In this document: one piece after another, positions 1 to 12,100 of the stretch
Layout: each line of letters starts with the position of its first letter
Numbering within the stretch: position 1 is the first letter of the stretch
Assembly (NCBI GenBank): GCA_015499995.1
Contig: JADNRV010000018.1
Location: 372,001 to 436,000, forward strand
Source of the DNA: Flammula alnicola
Taxonomy: Eukaryota; Basidiomycota; Agaricomycetes; Agaricales; Strophariaceae
Direction of reading: 5' to 3'
Length of the DNA: 64,000 bases
Program-made: the position numbers and the translations under genes
Notes under the pieces: model-generated
The model's database searches: none
Seen by the model: only the letters and a program-made list of their open reading frames with translations
What the model was told of the DNA's origin: nothing

Positions 1-47
1 CCAAGTCCACAGCATCTGCACCTGAGCGGAGGCCCGAAACGGTGACG

Positions 48-3000
48 ATGGAATCATCAACGAGTTGGTTCGGCAAAGCGCGTGATTTCATTCGTCCTTG
101 GGAAGACGACGACGACGAGGGCGTGTCCATACCAGAAGAGCAAAAGCGGGCCTTTTCTCAAACACGCGATGTGGGTCCAAGCCTTTAGTAACTACTTCAA
201 TCTAACGCAATCTCTAGGCAGTATGTGAGACCCTCAAACGAATGGTCGGGTTCAGTGGAAAGGTGGTTTTGGAAATACTGGTACTCTCGATGGAAGCGAT
301 GGAATATGTGCCAGAGCCGGCTCTACAAGGAATTGCCAAGACTTTCCTCGCGATCTGGAAAGCTGTTCAACACATTGCGGTAAGCGCTATGTCGTTGACA
401 GTCGACTGAGAAATAACATTTTTCAGATGAATCGTCTAGCGTTCCTTCGTCTCACACAAACATGCACGACGATCTTGGACTCTATCTGCAATGAAGTTGA
501 AGCCGCAGGCGACGATGTGGCCAAAGAACTCTCGGGTCCGATTTTGGTTCTTGAAAGGTGACTAATATTTATGTCATGGTTATTTCATTTAGCTAATATG
601 GCCTACAAGATCGTTCGAATCTTTCTTGTCTCTTATCAGATCGCAGATCGAAATGCCCTTTCTCGCTCGTTATTTGAAGCGCGATGAGACAACCAAAGCC
701 ATTGCCTCTTGCAACGATTCCCTACTGAAAGCGCTCGCGTTGTTCACGGTACGCGCTTTCTTAGAAAATTTCCATATATTCTCTGAATTCAAGACATCTA
801 GAACACCATTCAAATTCGTACCCTTTCAGCTGTCTGCGCTAACTTTCGGCTTGGCATTGCCAATCATGACCAGCTGATGGCGAAATTGGACCAAACCCTG
901 AACGGACAACGTAGTTCATCCCATCCGCGGCCCATGGAGCTCAAACGCTGCTCCGCCCCGGAATTGGACGCATTCCCGTCTGCTTCGTCTAACCGGACTT
1001 TGGGCATTTCGGCCTCTCCGACGATAGTCTCTCGCTCCACCGATGATCTGCTCCCTCAGCCACAAGTGGTGCCGGTGCTTCAGGAGTTACAAACAGTGCA
1101 GAACCTTCACGATGAAGAGTGTGACGTCGAAGACTTGGAAAGGAGCATCAAAGACGTGCTGAAGACGGGAGATGATGCGAAACTGCTCTCGTTCCTTGGC
1201 GTCGAACCGGCGGACATGCCAGAAGCGATGAAAACTCTGCAAAGGACCCTCGAAGCCAGAGCGATACCGAAAAACGGCATAAGCAAGGACATACTACACC
1301 AGGAGTTCTTAGAGTGTGGGGTTGAGGCTCTGAGACGCCTGACCACGGGCAACAACCTCGTTGCGAACCTTCCTGTGTGGACTATTACACAGTACTGTAT
1401 CCCATTTCATATTTTGTTTGTGTTAAACGCCCTAACCATGGTGAACAGGTACGAAGTTGTCAGAGGCAAGAAAATCGGAATGGGTTCTTTCTCCCAAGTT
1501 TTTCAGGGAACGTGGAAAGGGCGGGTTGTGGCTATCAAGCTTCTGTCTGAAGTGACTCCTTACGATCTCTTCGTCCGCGAGATCAAGGTTTGGAAGACGC
1601 TCAAGCATCCAAACGTCCTCAAGCTCTACGGCGCGAGCAGTGCCACCGCCAACCCTCCGTGGTTCTTCGTCAGCCCGTACATGGAGAATAACACCCTGGT
1701 GCATTTTCTGAAGCGCCTCTCGCATCGAGAGGAATACGAGGTGCATGGTCTAGGCCCGATTGCTGAGAACCTCCCGTGTTCTAGGAGTCGTAGCAGCTAC
1801 GGGGGTACCTTCTTCAGGCTTTTGAAGGTCGCCGATGTGTACCGCATCTTGCAGGATATAGCAAGAGGGATGGAGTACTTGCACTTCAGGAATGTCCTCC
1901 ATGGAGACCTCAAGGTAAATTTTGCCATGGAACGTCTGTTTCTTGCACATTCCCATATACTATATTTCGTTTTTAGGCTTCGAACGTCCTCGTGGATAAG
2001 AATTACAGATGCGTCATCTCTGACTTTGGCCAAAGCGAGATGAAGTCGGAGGTATGCAGGATTACGGGCTCGTCTATGCAAAGTAGGAGTTTCTGTTTAT
2101 TTCTTATTAGATCTGGTTTCGTTAACCCATCTTTTTGATTATTAGGTGGAACTTTGAGATGGAAAGCACCAGAGCTCTTGGATGGATCGTGCATGTTAAC
2201 GCCGGCGACAGATGTCTATGCCTTTGCCATCGTGTGCATTGAAGTACTTACCATGGGTGATCTGCCCTGGGGTCAAGATACCGACGACGCCATTCGCATT
2301 AATGTCTTAGGTATGTGTGGAACCCCACAGAATTGGAATGAAGTCAACTAACAGTTAGACAGAGAGGGATAAGCGCCCACTGATACCTGTGGATTTCACG
2401 TCACCCTTGCTTCATGAGCTGATAGAAGCTTGCTGGGATCGTGACCCGGACAAGCGTTCACCGTTCTCACAGACAGTCGCAAGACTTGTGCGTCTCAGGA
2501 GCATTGCTGGAGATGGTGAAGATCCCTCTGTCCTTTCTGATGACGAGACGTCGCTGCTATCTCCTCCTACATCGCCTTCGTTTGCTTCCCCTCGGCCTAC
2601 CTGTGAGTCCATGCCTCGAATGGCTTGACCACTGATGCTCGATTCTGAATCACAATTTTACATAGCGCCTACACCAACCCCTCATTCTAACTCTGTGGAA
2701 GTTTTTGATTCTTCGGACGATTACGTTGCTTTGCCCTCTCCTAAGGAAGTGGATGCTCTTCGGATGGAAGAGAACATGCCTTTTGGGATCATGAAGATGC
2801 CTGAACCGGTGTATTATCTACCCAATATGCAAATCAGACCTGCAAACGCAGAAGGGACTGCCTCGGATTCGGATTCTGACCTTACAAGAACGACAGAAAG
2901 GGCGTGCAGGTCGCCTCCGCCCTTGAATGAAAGTGTTGCCGAAGCAAGGAATGAGAGGCGGTACCGATACCTCTTGGAGCACGAGTTCAACGCATCTTGT

Positions 3001-3965
3001 GAGTTCCTGTTTTTCTCCATCTGTCGACGCTTCTGAGATATTTCATGCCAGTAACGTTACCGCTGTGGGACCCGTCGCCTGTTCAAGTCGGCGATGTTGG
3101 GTACTTCCTTAAACCCTCAGGAACTTTCGTCTCGCTTTTCAATGCACTCAAGCCACATAAGATTCCGGGAGGCTTACTCGGTGATCTGCCGTCCATGGCT
3201 AGTTATGGTAACGTATCCAAGGGAAATATTCGTATGGACAAGAGGAACGTGGCGCAGAAAGGACGCGATGTCTTTTCAGGTTTGCTGGCGTTCCGCCCGC
3301 GAAATGAATTACCGGTTGCGTTCGTCATTCTTTTCGTCTTATTTTCATTCGATACTTATTGATCAATTGATAGTCGACGACACTCTTTTCGTCTGCGGGC
3401 GGGGCATAAGTGCGCTCACATATACACTGAGTTGGCGGAATATCATTACATGAAGAAACTCGATGCACCAAAGGCCTGGTTCCAAGCAAATGCGGACTTT
3501 ATATTGAACTTCTACGGACAAGGTCATAACATTCAGAAAGAAGATCTCTTTTTAGGTATGTCCAATCATACTTTCCTCAGAATGATTTTTTGAGTTATAT
3601 CGTTCCAGTTATCAGTTTGTTGCAAGCACCGAATTATGCTCTATTCGTCAGCCACCGACATCCAGATGGCCAGGTGCGTCCGCTCTCGTAAAACCCTTTA
3701 ACCGCTCATCGATTGTGCTGATATCATGCTTGTGTAGGCACACTTTAACGTATTTTCTGGTTCCAAGAAAGGTCAGCCTTGGGGAAACGTAACAACCGAC
3801 ACGAATGTCCCTGGTGGACGTAACGGTCCCAGCTACGAGGAATCCAGTCCTGAAGAACATGAACACGCTGTGAAAATCTCGAATGCCCATGATCCTCCCA
3901 AGGCAGTCCTGATTGGCCGACTCAGGTTCAAGCCCGATAGCATGGAACCTACTACTGCGAAATAG
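48..3965 (+). CDS. MLKL-like helical-bundle / TKL protein kinase with basidiomycete C-terminal domain
   Basis: About 1065 aa from the ATG at 48. The frame stays open to base 3, so the true start may lie left of the window. Exons: 48-170, 218-379, 427-557, 610-748, 802-1391, 1449-1914, 1977-2082, 2146-2310, 2363-2602, 2666-2998, 3052-3319, 3374-3555, 3609-3673, 3738-3965; every junction keeps frame. Residues ~42-190 look like the all-helical N-terminal domain of MLKL-type proteins found on many agaricomycete kinases (family assignment is by recollection). Residues ~385-690 are a tyrosine-kinase-like domain: glycine loop GMGSFSQVFQG, VAIK lysine ~412, HGDLK ~533-537, DFG ~553, KAPE. All catalytic residues are present, so it should be active rather than a pseudokinase. 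A Ser/Pro-rich linker leads to a conserved C-terminal domain (WDPSPVQVGDVGYF ... LFVSHRHPDGQ ... RLRFKPD) of unknown role. Substrate unknown; a cell-death or signalling role is inference. Confidence 0.85.
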
Positions 3966-4430
3966 GCGTGCGCCTTTTCGTTGGAACTATCTCTTCTATT
4001 TGCGTGCATTTTATCGTCTGTTTATGTATTCCAGAAGCCCGGGGATCCATTTTTGAACAATACCCTATCCGTACAACAGCTATAATACAACGCTCTTTCA
4101 TTAAAACAACCGGAATGTTTCGTGCATGGAATCCTGTGTGGTGCGCGCATTGTCCTGAAGGAGCAGAGGTACGACCAATTCGAGGAATCTCTGGCTTTTG
4201 GGCGCTTAGAGTGGTCGCTGTAATTCCCTTTCCCTCATTGACTCGTGATCGAAGATGTTCCTCCTGTCCTACCGTGAGGCCGAGGTATCTTCCGTCTTTC
4301 TTTGGCGAGCTGTGCAAAAGTCTTTCTGCAGGACGAACCAAATCCAGACATAGAGATATTCTCTTTTGCTCGTCTCGGTTTAAAACATTGTCCGAATTTC
4401 GAGCTATGCAACTCCCTTCGCCTTGGGGTG
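3966..4430. other. Convergent 3' intergenic region
   Basis: This gap lies between the kinase stop and the convergent PIG-X-like stop. Open frames exist on both strands but none has recognisable protein content. It probably holds the two 3' UTRs. Confidence 0.4.
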
Positions 4431-5225
4431 TTACGCAGTCTTTGGGCGTTGCGAGTTTACGTTGAGGCGCGTCGCAATTTTCCACGATACTCGAAGAAGC
4501 CAAAGGAAACATGCGAGAATAGTCAGCGCTGTAATTGGCTCAACGAATGAGAGGTCATCGAGGGTTCCAAGAGGTAGAATGAGGGTGTTGTGTGTCTCAG
4601 AAGAGAAGTTGGCGTGTGGGGGAATGGGTATAAGAATATTGCCAGATTTTGAGGACGGCAGAGCTGAGAGAATATGCGCTGGAAGGGAAGGTAGTGATGG
4701 CAAATGGTCGATTTGGACTATCGGAATATTATTATCAGTCTTGTGCATGAGGAGTACAAAGGGAAACAGAGACTGACAAGATGAAGGACAATGCAGGAAT
4801 GCCTGCGGCCACTCAACTCGTAGGAGTTCATAGGGCTTAGATTGTTTACCTCCGTTCGTCGGACGCTTCGGTTTGCCGTACCGTAGGTGCATTGGAACTT
4901 CGATGTACAGCGTTTTTCCCTCCTCTTCTTCACTCCCAAGCTCCAGCCCTTCCGATACTTTGGCATTAATCAACAGGTCCGACACTTCGTCCGGAAGGGC
5001 GTGTACAGGTCTTTCCAGGTCTCTAGTTCCCCAGTGGTTAAATGAATAAGAAGACTCTCGCTGGGCTAGCTCGTGCGTGTCAACGAAGAGAACCGGCGGC
5101 AGGGTGAAATAGAGGTGAGCGGTGCAGGATTCATATATTTGGGATGGGCCACTAAGGCGAATCGCGTTCCTTGAGACTGGGTGAAAGCCTCGTTCAGGGA
5201 GTAGGGTAGAGGTAAGATGGGCCAT
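4431..5225 (-). CDS. PIG-X/PBN1-like subunit of GPI mannosyltransferase I
   Basis: Single exon, 264 aa. PIG-X (Pbn1 in yeast) is an ER membrane glycoprotein that stabilises the mannosyltransferase adding the first mannose to GPI precursors. The family signature appears in order: RGFHP near residue 12; a cysteine followed by LPPVLFVDTHEL around residues 35-55; DLERP ~70; the conserved VPMHLRYGKP block ~110; and a later WPQAFLHCPS segment. One hydrophobic helix close to the C-terminus (ITALTILACFLWLL) fits the usual single luminal domain plus C-terminal anchor. Length is normal for the family. No signal peptide is obvious at the chosen start; a start further upstream could be hidden in an unseen exon. 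It converges on the kinase gene. Confidence 0.85.
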   Translation of the reverse strand: MAHLTSTLLPERGFHPVSRNAIRLSGPSQIYESCTAHLYFTLPPVLFVDTHELAQRESSYSFNHWGTRDLERPVHALPDEVSDLLINAKVSEGLELGSEEEEGKTLYIEVPMHLRYGKPKRPTNGGKQSKPYELLRVEWPQAFLHCPSSCQSLFPFVLLMHKTDNNIPIVQIDHLPSLPSLPAHILSALPSSKSGNILIPIPPHANFSSETHNTLILPLGTLDDLSFVEPITALTILACFLWLLRVSWKIATRLNVNSQRPKTA

Positions 5226-5527
5226 AGTTCGATAGATTTTCTACGTGTCAAATTCGAGCTCGACGTCGTCGACGATCAAAGGTTGCCCTCGACGTGGCAA
5301 ACGACGCACTCGTGTTTATTATTCTCTCCGTTGCCAAATAAATGTCCCCTTTCCGGAAATTATTCCTTTTCATGTCTCTCACGCGATTGAACTTCCTGAT
5401 CATGGTCTGACCCAATCTACATTGAATCTAGCTTCAATCATTACTGCAGATTGGTATCCACCTGCCATGGAGCAGTGTGTCCAGACTGTATCCTTAATCC
5501 TTCAAGACTGCGTATTCTCCGAGTCCC
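5226..5527. other. Intergenic region upstream of the PIG-X-like gene
   Basis: It contains the presumed promoter of the minus-strand PIG-X-like gene and leads into the decayed MYND copy. A plus-strand open frame at 5245-5565 has no recognisable content and runs into the pseudogene. Confidence 0.35.
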
Positions 5528-6224
5528 TTCGGTCAAGGAGCATCCATCGCGAATGCATTCAATAATGTCGTGAGCGGTTGGAGAAACGAGATACCAAAGC
5601 CATTTCTGCTGGGCCGGCTCAAGGAAACGTCGATGACATGCTGGAGTTAGGGCTCCGGTCGGTAGTCTCTGATAATTCTACGCTGAATATGTACAACATG
5701 CTCCTCTAACTTTAAATTCAAATTTTCTAGATTAGGATCTCGCATGTACATTCGCTTCAGGGAAGCCAAAGCGATCGCCGACCCATTGCAGCCTCCATTT
5801 AGCCATGGTGTACGATGGCCGAGACGAAGACGTCGACAAGCATGGCCCTTTTCGGGAGATTCACACATTTATGGGCAGCGTATAGCAAACTTCGTGTCTA
5901 TATAATGGATTACAATGACGCAACGCCCGACGTTGTGCAGCTTGTGACAAGAAACCCAACCGACGCAGCAGGTTCAAGAAATGCGCGGGAATTGTACCGA
6001 AGACAACAAGCCCGTGTACAGCAGCAGGAAATGCCAAAGAGCCGTAAGTTTATTTCGAGAATGTTCTTCGGTCTTTCTCCATGTATCTACCACTTAGGAT
6101 TGGCCAAAGCATCGACGGTGGTGCAAAGTCGAAACTGTTGAAAGTGATTCGGAATGGACCACCGATTCCGAACGTGACGATTGGGAGTATAGCGAGGATG
6201 AGACCCGGGTGCCTGCAACCTGAT
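5528..6224 (+). pseudogene. Decayed first copy of the MYND zinc-finger tandem array
   Basis: Clear remnant of the same gene as the two copies downstream. Bases ~5578-5662 encode a match to the end of exon 1 (VDDMLELGLR against VDDMLELGIR). The exon 2 start is recognisable after a tag acceptor near 5730, but about 200 bp of exon 2 are missing: sequence matching codons ~100-110 is joined directly to sequence matching codons ~180 onward near 5790. In-frame stops follow near 5880 and 5913. The zinc-finger half shows NARRCAACDKK and KKCAG but then shifts frame, so the CSRRCQKA cysteines are lost. The last exon is still readable (WPKHRRWC, ~6100-6224). The N-terminal half of exon 1 cannot be aligned with confidence. 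Best read as a pseudogene produced by an internal deletion plus frameshifts. Confidence 0.75.
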
Positions 6225-6624
6225 CATAAAGTCGAAGTTATTGATACCCAAATATTGTACGAGTAAGTATCAATCTCTCTGGTTGGTCCCATCCTTTGTC
6301 ATTTAAATAACTTCCAACATTAATTAACCAAGCTCTCTGTCTTACGACCCGAAACCATCTGATGCTTTGAATAACTTTTTCGGTGATGTCAAATTACTGC
6401 CTGATGCGTTATAGTTTGTTAGCTGTTTATTGGAGTTTCTCAGTACTTAGTCTTCGACCCCACAAAGACAGAATACACTCGGAGTACGCGAAGCTCCTAT
6501 TATTCGTATTTGCCATGTTTTGTGTTACCAAACAACAGCGTCGGAAACGCTTTCCAACTCTTCTGAGTCGACCATCATTAGGGCCACCGTCTAGGTCTGG
6601 CTAACTGGCTAGTAGCCACTCACC
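6225..6624. promoter_or_regulatory. Upstream region of MYND copy 2, with a block shared with copy 3
   Basis: About 110 bp before the ATG (~6512-6624) closely matches the 120 bp before the copy 3 ATG (~7763-7885), including a shared TATTTGCCATGTTTTG start and the CTAACTGGCTAG / CCAACTGGCTAG end. The promoter was therefore duplicated with the gene. The rest of the interval shows nothing recognisable. Confidence 0.5.
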
Positions 6625-7581
6625 ATGGCGAAAACCAGTCCTCCAACCGAGATACTAGCGGACTTCTGGAAGAAACATTGCAATGAAGACCCCAAGCTTT
6701 CCTTCGAGCAGTATCGCAATATGTACCATTATTCGTTTAAGTCTGCTTATTGTCCTTCCCCTACCGGTCGGGGATCATCGCCGGACAGCCTTCGCGAATG
6801 CCTTCGACAATCTCACGAACGGTTGAAGAAATGGGAGACCAAAGATCTTTACGCTGGGGCAGCGCGAGACGACGTCGATGACATGTTGGAACTAGGAATC
6901 CGGTGCGCTTATTCTATCTTGATCTTCTGGCTAAATGTAAAGAGAAAATGACTTAGATTGGCATCTGGTATGCATATTCCCTTCGACGACGATGCAGCTA
7001 TTGGCCTGTTCAAAAAGATCGCGCAGGGAAATTATGCAAAGGACAAGCGAGCCATCGCAGCCAACCTTCTCTGTCAATGTTTGACCAGGAACTTCATCCT
7101 TGGACGTTCGGGTCCGTCAGAGTATATTGCAACATTTACTTGGGCGGAAATGAGTTGCAAGCTCGGGCTGTTTACACAGGCCTCCCTCCATTTGGCCATG
7201 ATATTCGATGCCAAGGGCGACGACGTCGACAGAGAGGGTCCCTTTGCCGAATTTACGTGCTTCTGGAGTGCATACCACAAATTTCGCGAAGATACCGGAT
7301 TACAAAGGCGCAACGCGCGACGGTGTGTGGCCTGTGATAAGAAACACGAACAGCGCAGTATGCTCAAGAAGTGCGCTGGCGACTGTCCCTCAGAAGCTAA
7401 GCCTGTATATTGCAGTAGGAGGTGCCAGAAAGCGGTAAGTTCATTTCAACGATCCTTTGTAATCTCTTTCCATGTTCTGTTTATTATTTAGCATTGGTCC
7501 AAGCATCGGCAATGGTGCAAACCTGATCCTGCTGGAAGTAATCCGGATTGGATAACAGATTCGGAAGACGAAGATTATTAG
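6625..7581 (+). CDS. MYND-type zinc-finger protein (tandem copy 2)
   Basis: 281 aa in three exons, 6625-6902, 6957-7434 and 7492-7581, with in-frame junctions. The C-terminal ~50 residues carry a MYND-type finger: CVACDKK, KKCAGDC, VYCSRRCQKA and, across the last intron, HWSKHRQWC, giving the Cys-Cys/Cys-Cys/Cys-Cys/His-Cys order. MYND fingers bind two zinc ions and mediate protein-protein contacts. Residues 1-~220 are a helical region of unknown function that is shared only with the neighbouring copies. The protein ends in an acidic tail. It is about 80% alike to copy 3 by eye over its whole length, with the same intron positions, so the pair arose by tandem duplication. No catalytic domain is visible; SET-domain motifs were looked for and not found. 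Confidence 0.8.
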
Positions 7582-7885
7582 GACGATAGCTGGGAAAAAG
7601 AAGTGCTACTTCCTCAATAATCTAACTATATCTCTGAATGCGTCCGGACTTCAAAATCTAAGGTTTCGCGACATAGCTATGTGACTGTTGTCGTTGCGGG
7701 TCTGTCTGCAGACTTTGTAACAATATTGTACACGATGCGTCGATGCCCCTATCAGTCATATTTGCCATGTTTTGCATTGCCAAACAACAGTGTTGGAAAT
7801 GCTTCAACAAACTTATTCTCGACCACGGTGATTAGGGACACCATCTAGGTTTGGCCAACTGGCTAGTGCTCGCTAATCACTCATC
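7582..7885. promoter_or_regulatory. Intergenic region between MYND copies 2 and 3
   Basis: It holds the copy 2 3' end and then the duplicated upstream block (~7763-7885) that matches the sequence before copy 2. No gene was found. Confidence 0.45.
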
Positions 7886-8874
7886 ATGGCAAAAACTAGC
7901 CTTCCAACTGGGATACCAGCGGACTTCTGGAGGCAAGCCTGCACTGCAGACCCCGAGATCGCCTTCGAGCAGTATCTCAATATGTACCATCATTCGTTCA
8001 AATCTGCCTATCATCCCCCTCCTAAGGGTCGTGGATCATCGCCGCGAATTTTTCGCGACTGCCTTAAAGAATGCCATGAACGGTTGAAGAAACGAGACGC
8101 CGAAGACCTTTGTGCTGGGGCAGCGCGCCAAGAGGTCGATGACATGTTGGAACTAGGAACCAGGTATGCGGCCTATTAGTATTCCTATTCTTTTGTTTCA
8201 GTCATGATCCTTGCAAGTTATCTGGCTAACTGTCAAGTTAAAAACGACTTAGATTGGCATGTGGTGTGCTCATTCCCTTCGACGAAGACGCAGCCATCGC
8301 TTTGTTCAAAAAGATCGCGGAGGGACATTATCCAAAGGACAAACAAGCCATTGCAGCCAGTCTTCTCTGTCAATGTCTGACAAGAAAATTCATACTTGGA
8401 CTTGTGGATACTCCACAGTTCCTTGCCCCATTTCCCTGGGCAGAAATGAGTTGCAAGCTCGGGCTGTTTACACATGCCAGCCTCCATTTGGCCATGATAT
8501 ACGATGGTAGCGTCGACGACGCTGACAAAGATGGTCCCTTGGCTGAATTTACGCACTTCTGGGGAGCATACCACAAATTTTGCGAGGATACCGGATTACA
8601 AAGGGGCAATGCGCGACGGTGTGCGGCGTGTGATAAGAAACACGAACGGCGCAGTTCGCTCAAGAAATGCGCTGGCGATTGTCCCTCAGAGGCTAAACCC
8701 GTATATTGTAGTAGGAGGTGCCAGAAAGCGGTGAGTTTCTTTCAATATTCCTTTGTAATATGTTTCTATGTCCCCTTTATTATTTAGCATTGGCCTAAGC
8801 ATCGGCAATGGTGCAAACCTGATCCTGCTGAAAGTGATCCGGAATGGACAACGGATTCGGAGAGCCAGGATTAG
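7886..8874 (+). CDS. MYND-type zinc-finger protein (tandem copy 3)
   Basis: 280 aa in three exons, 7886-8163, 8253-8730 and 8788-8874. Exons 1 and 2 have exactly the same lengths as in copy 2 (278 and 478 nt). The finger is intact: CAACDKK, KKCAGDC, VYCSRRCQKA, HWPKHRQWC. The N-terminal helical region and acidic C-terminus are also kept. Intron 1 is longer than in copy 2 (89 against 54 bp). Both copies look functional by frame. The function of the family is not known; MYND fingers usually recruit partner proteins. The gene converges on the GH115 gene 283 bp away. Confidence 0.8.
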
Positions 8875-9157
8875 GACAATAGCCTGTTGGCATTGGAAGT
8901 TCCGTACCCATCCATCTACACATTCGAAAAGCCTAACGGCTGGATCTGAGAAGAAGAGGGTAGCGAGGGCTCCTCTGACTTAGTGAAACACTCATCGAAT
9001 TGTTCGAGTGACGAAAACCGCAAAAACAGACATCGAGAGGAATAAATCCAAGCCGTATATAGACAGGACGAAGGCAATAAAGTTACAAAAGTGGGTGGTA
9101 GACACCAGACATTCTTTTCGGTGGAAAGCCTAACTAAGAAAAAATTTGGGTGATGAG

Positions 9158-12100
9158 TTAGAGCACGATACTTTCTGGGGGACCCAGATAACTTGGCTGA
9201 AGTCCTCCGGTATCTATTAGTAAAGTGGTGAGTCATGATGGATGTCAGGCAATTACACGGCATAGTACATACCGATGACAATTTTCTGGATAACTACTGC
9301 TGGGGTTATCATTGATATCTACAGAACACGTCATTTCCATGAGCGAATTGAGCCTCACAGAAATTACCAACCTTCAAAGTGTGAGCTCCGGGATTTACAC
9401 CGCCGAATGTTGTATTTATCGTATTGATGGAATTGGCCACCCAGCCATCGTTGGTTTCCCATCCATTGGGTAAACCTCCAGGAATTTCAGGTCCAACAGG
9501 ATTGGTTGTCACTGGTGCTTGGGAGTCAATCTGTATAGAATATGCAAGAGGATTCTGGTCCGTATTGGCATTAAGCGAGGGAGATAAGAAGACGATGGCG
9601 GTGACATTGCCTCCCTCGGAGTTGAAGTTGAAGAAGTCGTATTCCCTAGAATCGCGTCAGCAAATTTGGAACAGTGTGTATGATCTAGAGAACTCACAGA
9701 GTCGGTCCGGCTCCAGCGCTGAAGGTTGCGTCGGAGAGCGGCATGGGGGTGACGGCAGATACGGTCCGTCCGAGCCCCGGGAGCTCCGTCCAAGAAATTC
9801 CTTGAACAGTCGTTTTCCGTGTGGCGTGCGCTGCTTCGATCGAAATTACACCAGTTCCCTCGACGAATCCTATGCTATCATTCAGAATACAATTAAATAT
9901 CGAAATTGAATGAGAAGTCACCTTTAAATCCCCCTGACGGAGTATTCTTAGTCGCATAGAACATGACAGGCACAGAGAGCGGGGGTTGTCCGGAAGAGGT
10001 TGCGGTGAAAGTGATTTGTGCTGAGTTAACGCCAGAAGCGAGTTTGCTCCAATCAGGGACACCCGCCAATACACGCTGCTCAGGAGCGTTGGGTGATATA
10101 GATCCTTTCGAAGGCGTCAAGGTCAGCCACGACACATTGCTTGCAGCGGTGAAGGTAAAAGGGGCAGGGCCCCCTGCGCCGACATCGATGTATCTGTCGA
10201 CAATGGGAGAAAAATTGTCCAGCGTCATGGACGGAGGTGGACAGCTGTATCCTTGTGAGCACTGATTCGGGTTGTCTCCAGGCCTGCTCGAAATCAGGGA
10301 AGAGTAGGCGGCATTTTTAATTAAGTCTCACCATGCACCCAAAGTTCCTTCTGGTGCAATCCTCATTACGCCTGCCAATGCTTGCTTCTTGGTCTGAACG
10401 CGAGAAATCAGTGGCATGCTGATGGATTGAAAAATGAGACCTTGTCAGCTGTTGATCCTCAAGCCGCAAATTTCATACCTATTCGTCATAGGTTGTTGCC
10501 AATAGAAGTAGCCCAGATCTGCGAGATGAAGAATTAGAGGGTCGTCGAAATTTTCCATATGATTGCTCACGAGTCTGGTCCATCATACTTTGAAGGGTGG
10601 AGTCAGCCATTACACCACTTGTAACAGGAGATGAAAGGCGTACTGGTCCCATTTACCTGGCCAAATGCTATTAGTTCAGAAAACATCATAGTGAAAGAGG
10701 CGTGATGCATACCGTTAAGGATCGAATGGTACTGTTGTTCGAAGTCGAAGTCTTTCTCGAATAATTGCTCAACTGTGTCGGCGAGTTGGTTGGTACTCAG
10801 CTACAGCCATGTGAGTTTGGCGTAAAGAATCGGGGAGAATATAATGTATGACATACTCTAGCTTGCGAAGCTCTTAAATTGTTCATGCCTGCAGAGATCA
10901 ACTATTGGTCGTACGTGAATGTCGACCAACTCGTGCATGAGTAGGAAGAATGAACGCCTACCATGTTCGCAACGTTGTTGCTTGCAAGTACTGGATGATG
11001 TACAAGCTGGAAGAATGCTGGTTGCATCGCACTCGACAAGCTATTGTAGATTGACGTTGATGCAGCTTCGAGAGCTGCCCAGCTTGCGAGGACGTTGTCG
11101 GCCCTGGAAAATTCGATTATCAATGCGCCGTCAGAGACAAAAAGGAATAAACCCCACTCTCTGTAGTTGATCAAGCTATAGGTCGTGGAGTTCAACAACT
11201 CTGGTTTCCTCCTGGCGTTGAACCTAGTCAGGTTGGCGACAATACTCGTCACTGTCGCAGCCTTGTCTGTGGTCAAATCAAATTCGCGTGTCGCCCACTG
11301 GTTGACGAAGGTCGATATATTGGAAGGCGCCCAACGTGACGCGTCCCAGCCATAGGTAAGGAAGAATTCAATTTCCCGTTCATAAGGCTTGAGGTCACCG
11401 ACGTTGAGGATCCACAGCTGGTCGGCTTGGCGTTGAATTGCAAGCGACATTTGTTGGTGAACCTATGTGAAGGATAACTTGGGATGAGAATAGTGCAATG
11501 GGCAGAGGCAGATACTGATACTTTTTCGATTTGATTACTCTGCACGAATCGTTAGCTAAATGAATCGGATTTCAAGATTAAATACTTACTGTGATCCACT
11601 TGTAATCCCTAACATCTCCAACCTGATACCTAGTTAGAAAACATAAAGCGACAAAGTTCTGATGCATATATCTTACATAGTCGAGCTAATGACGAAGACG
11701 TCAGGACAGATATCAATGTTTTGCAAATTGATCTCTTACGTGGTAGTATACACCGGCTCCTCCGGTTCTATTCCTCTCCTCGATAGTCGGGTAGCGACGA
11801 ACATTACCAAAGCTACGGAACCTTTGTAGGCACGACACCCAGCTTGAAAGAAGAACAGAGCTTACTTATCATCTGACCAGAGCAGGGTTATATAATCGGG
11901 GACGCGCATTCCGTCGTCGTAGTATCCCTCGACCTCTTTATCTATTCGGAAAGAATAGAAAAGGTGAGGTTGATGATCCAAAACTGAAAACAGTTGTTAC
12001 CCACATAATGCCCAAACTTGTGGAATGGTGGAAACATCCGAAGTGTTATAAACGGTCTGCAAGATATCTGTCTGGTTCGCAATGACGCTCTCAAGGAGAG

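Noticed and set aside
877..2043. Single 388-codon open frame taken as a whole gene
   Set aside because: It reads through two introns (1392-1448, 1915-1976); the kinase model with spliced exons restores the conserved HGDLK-ASNVLVD junction.
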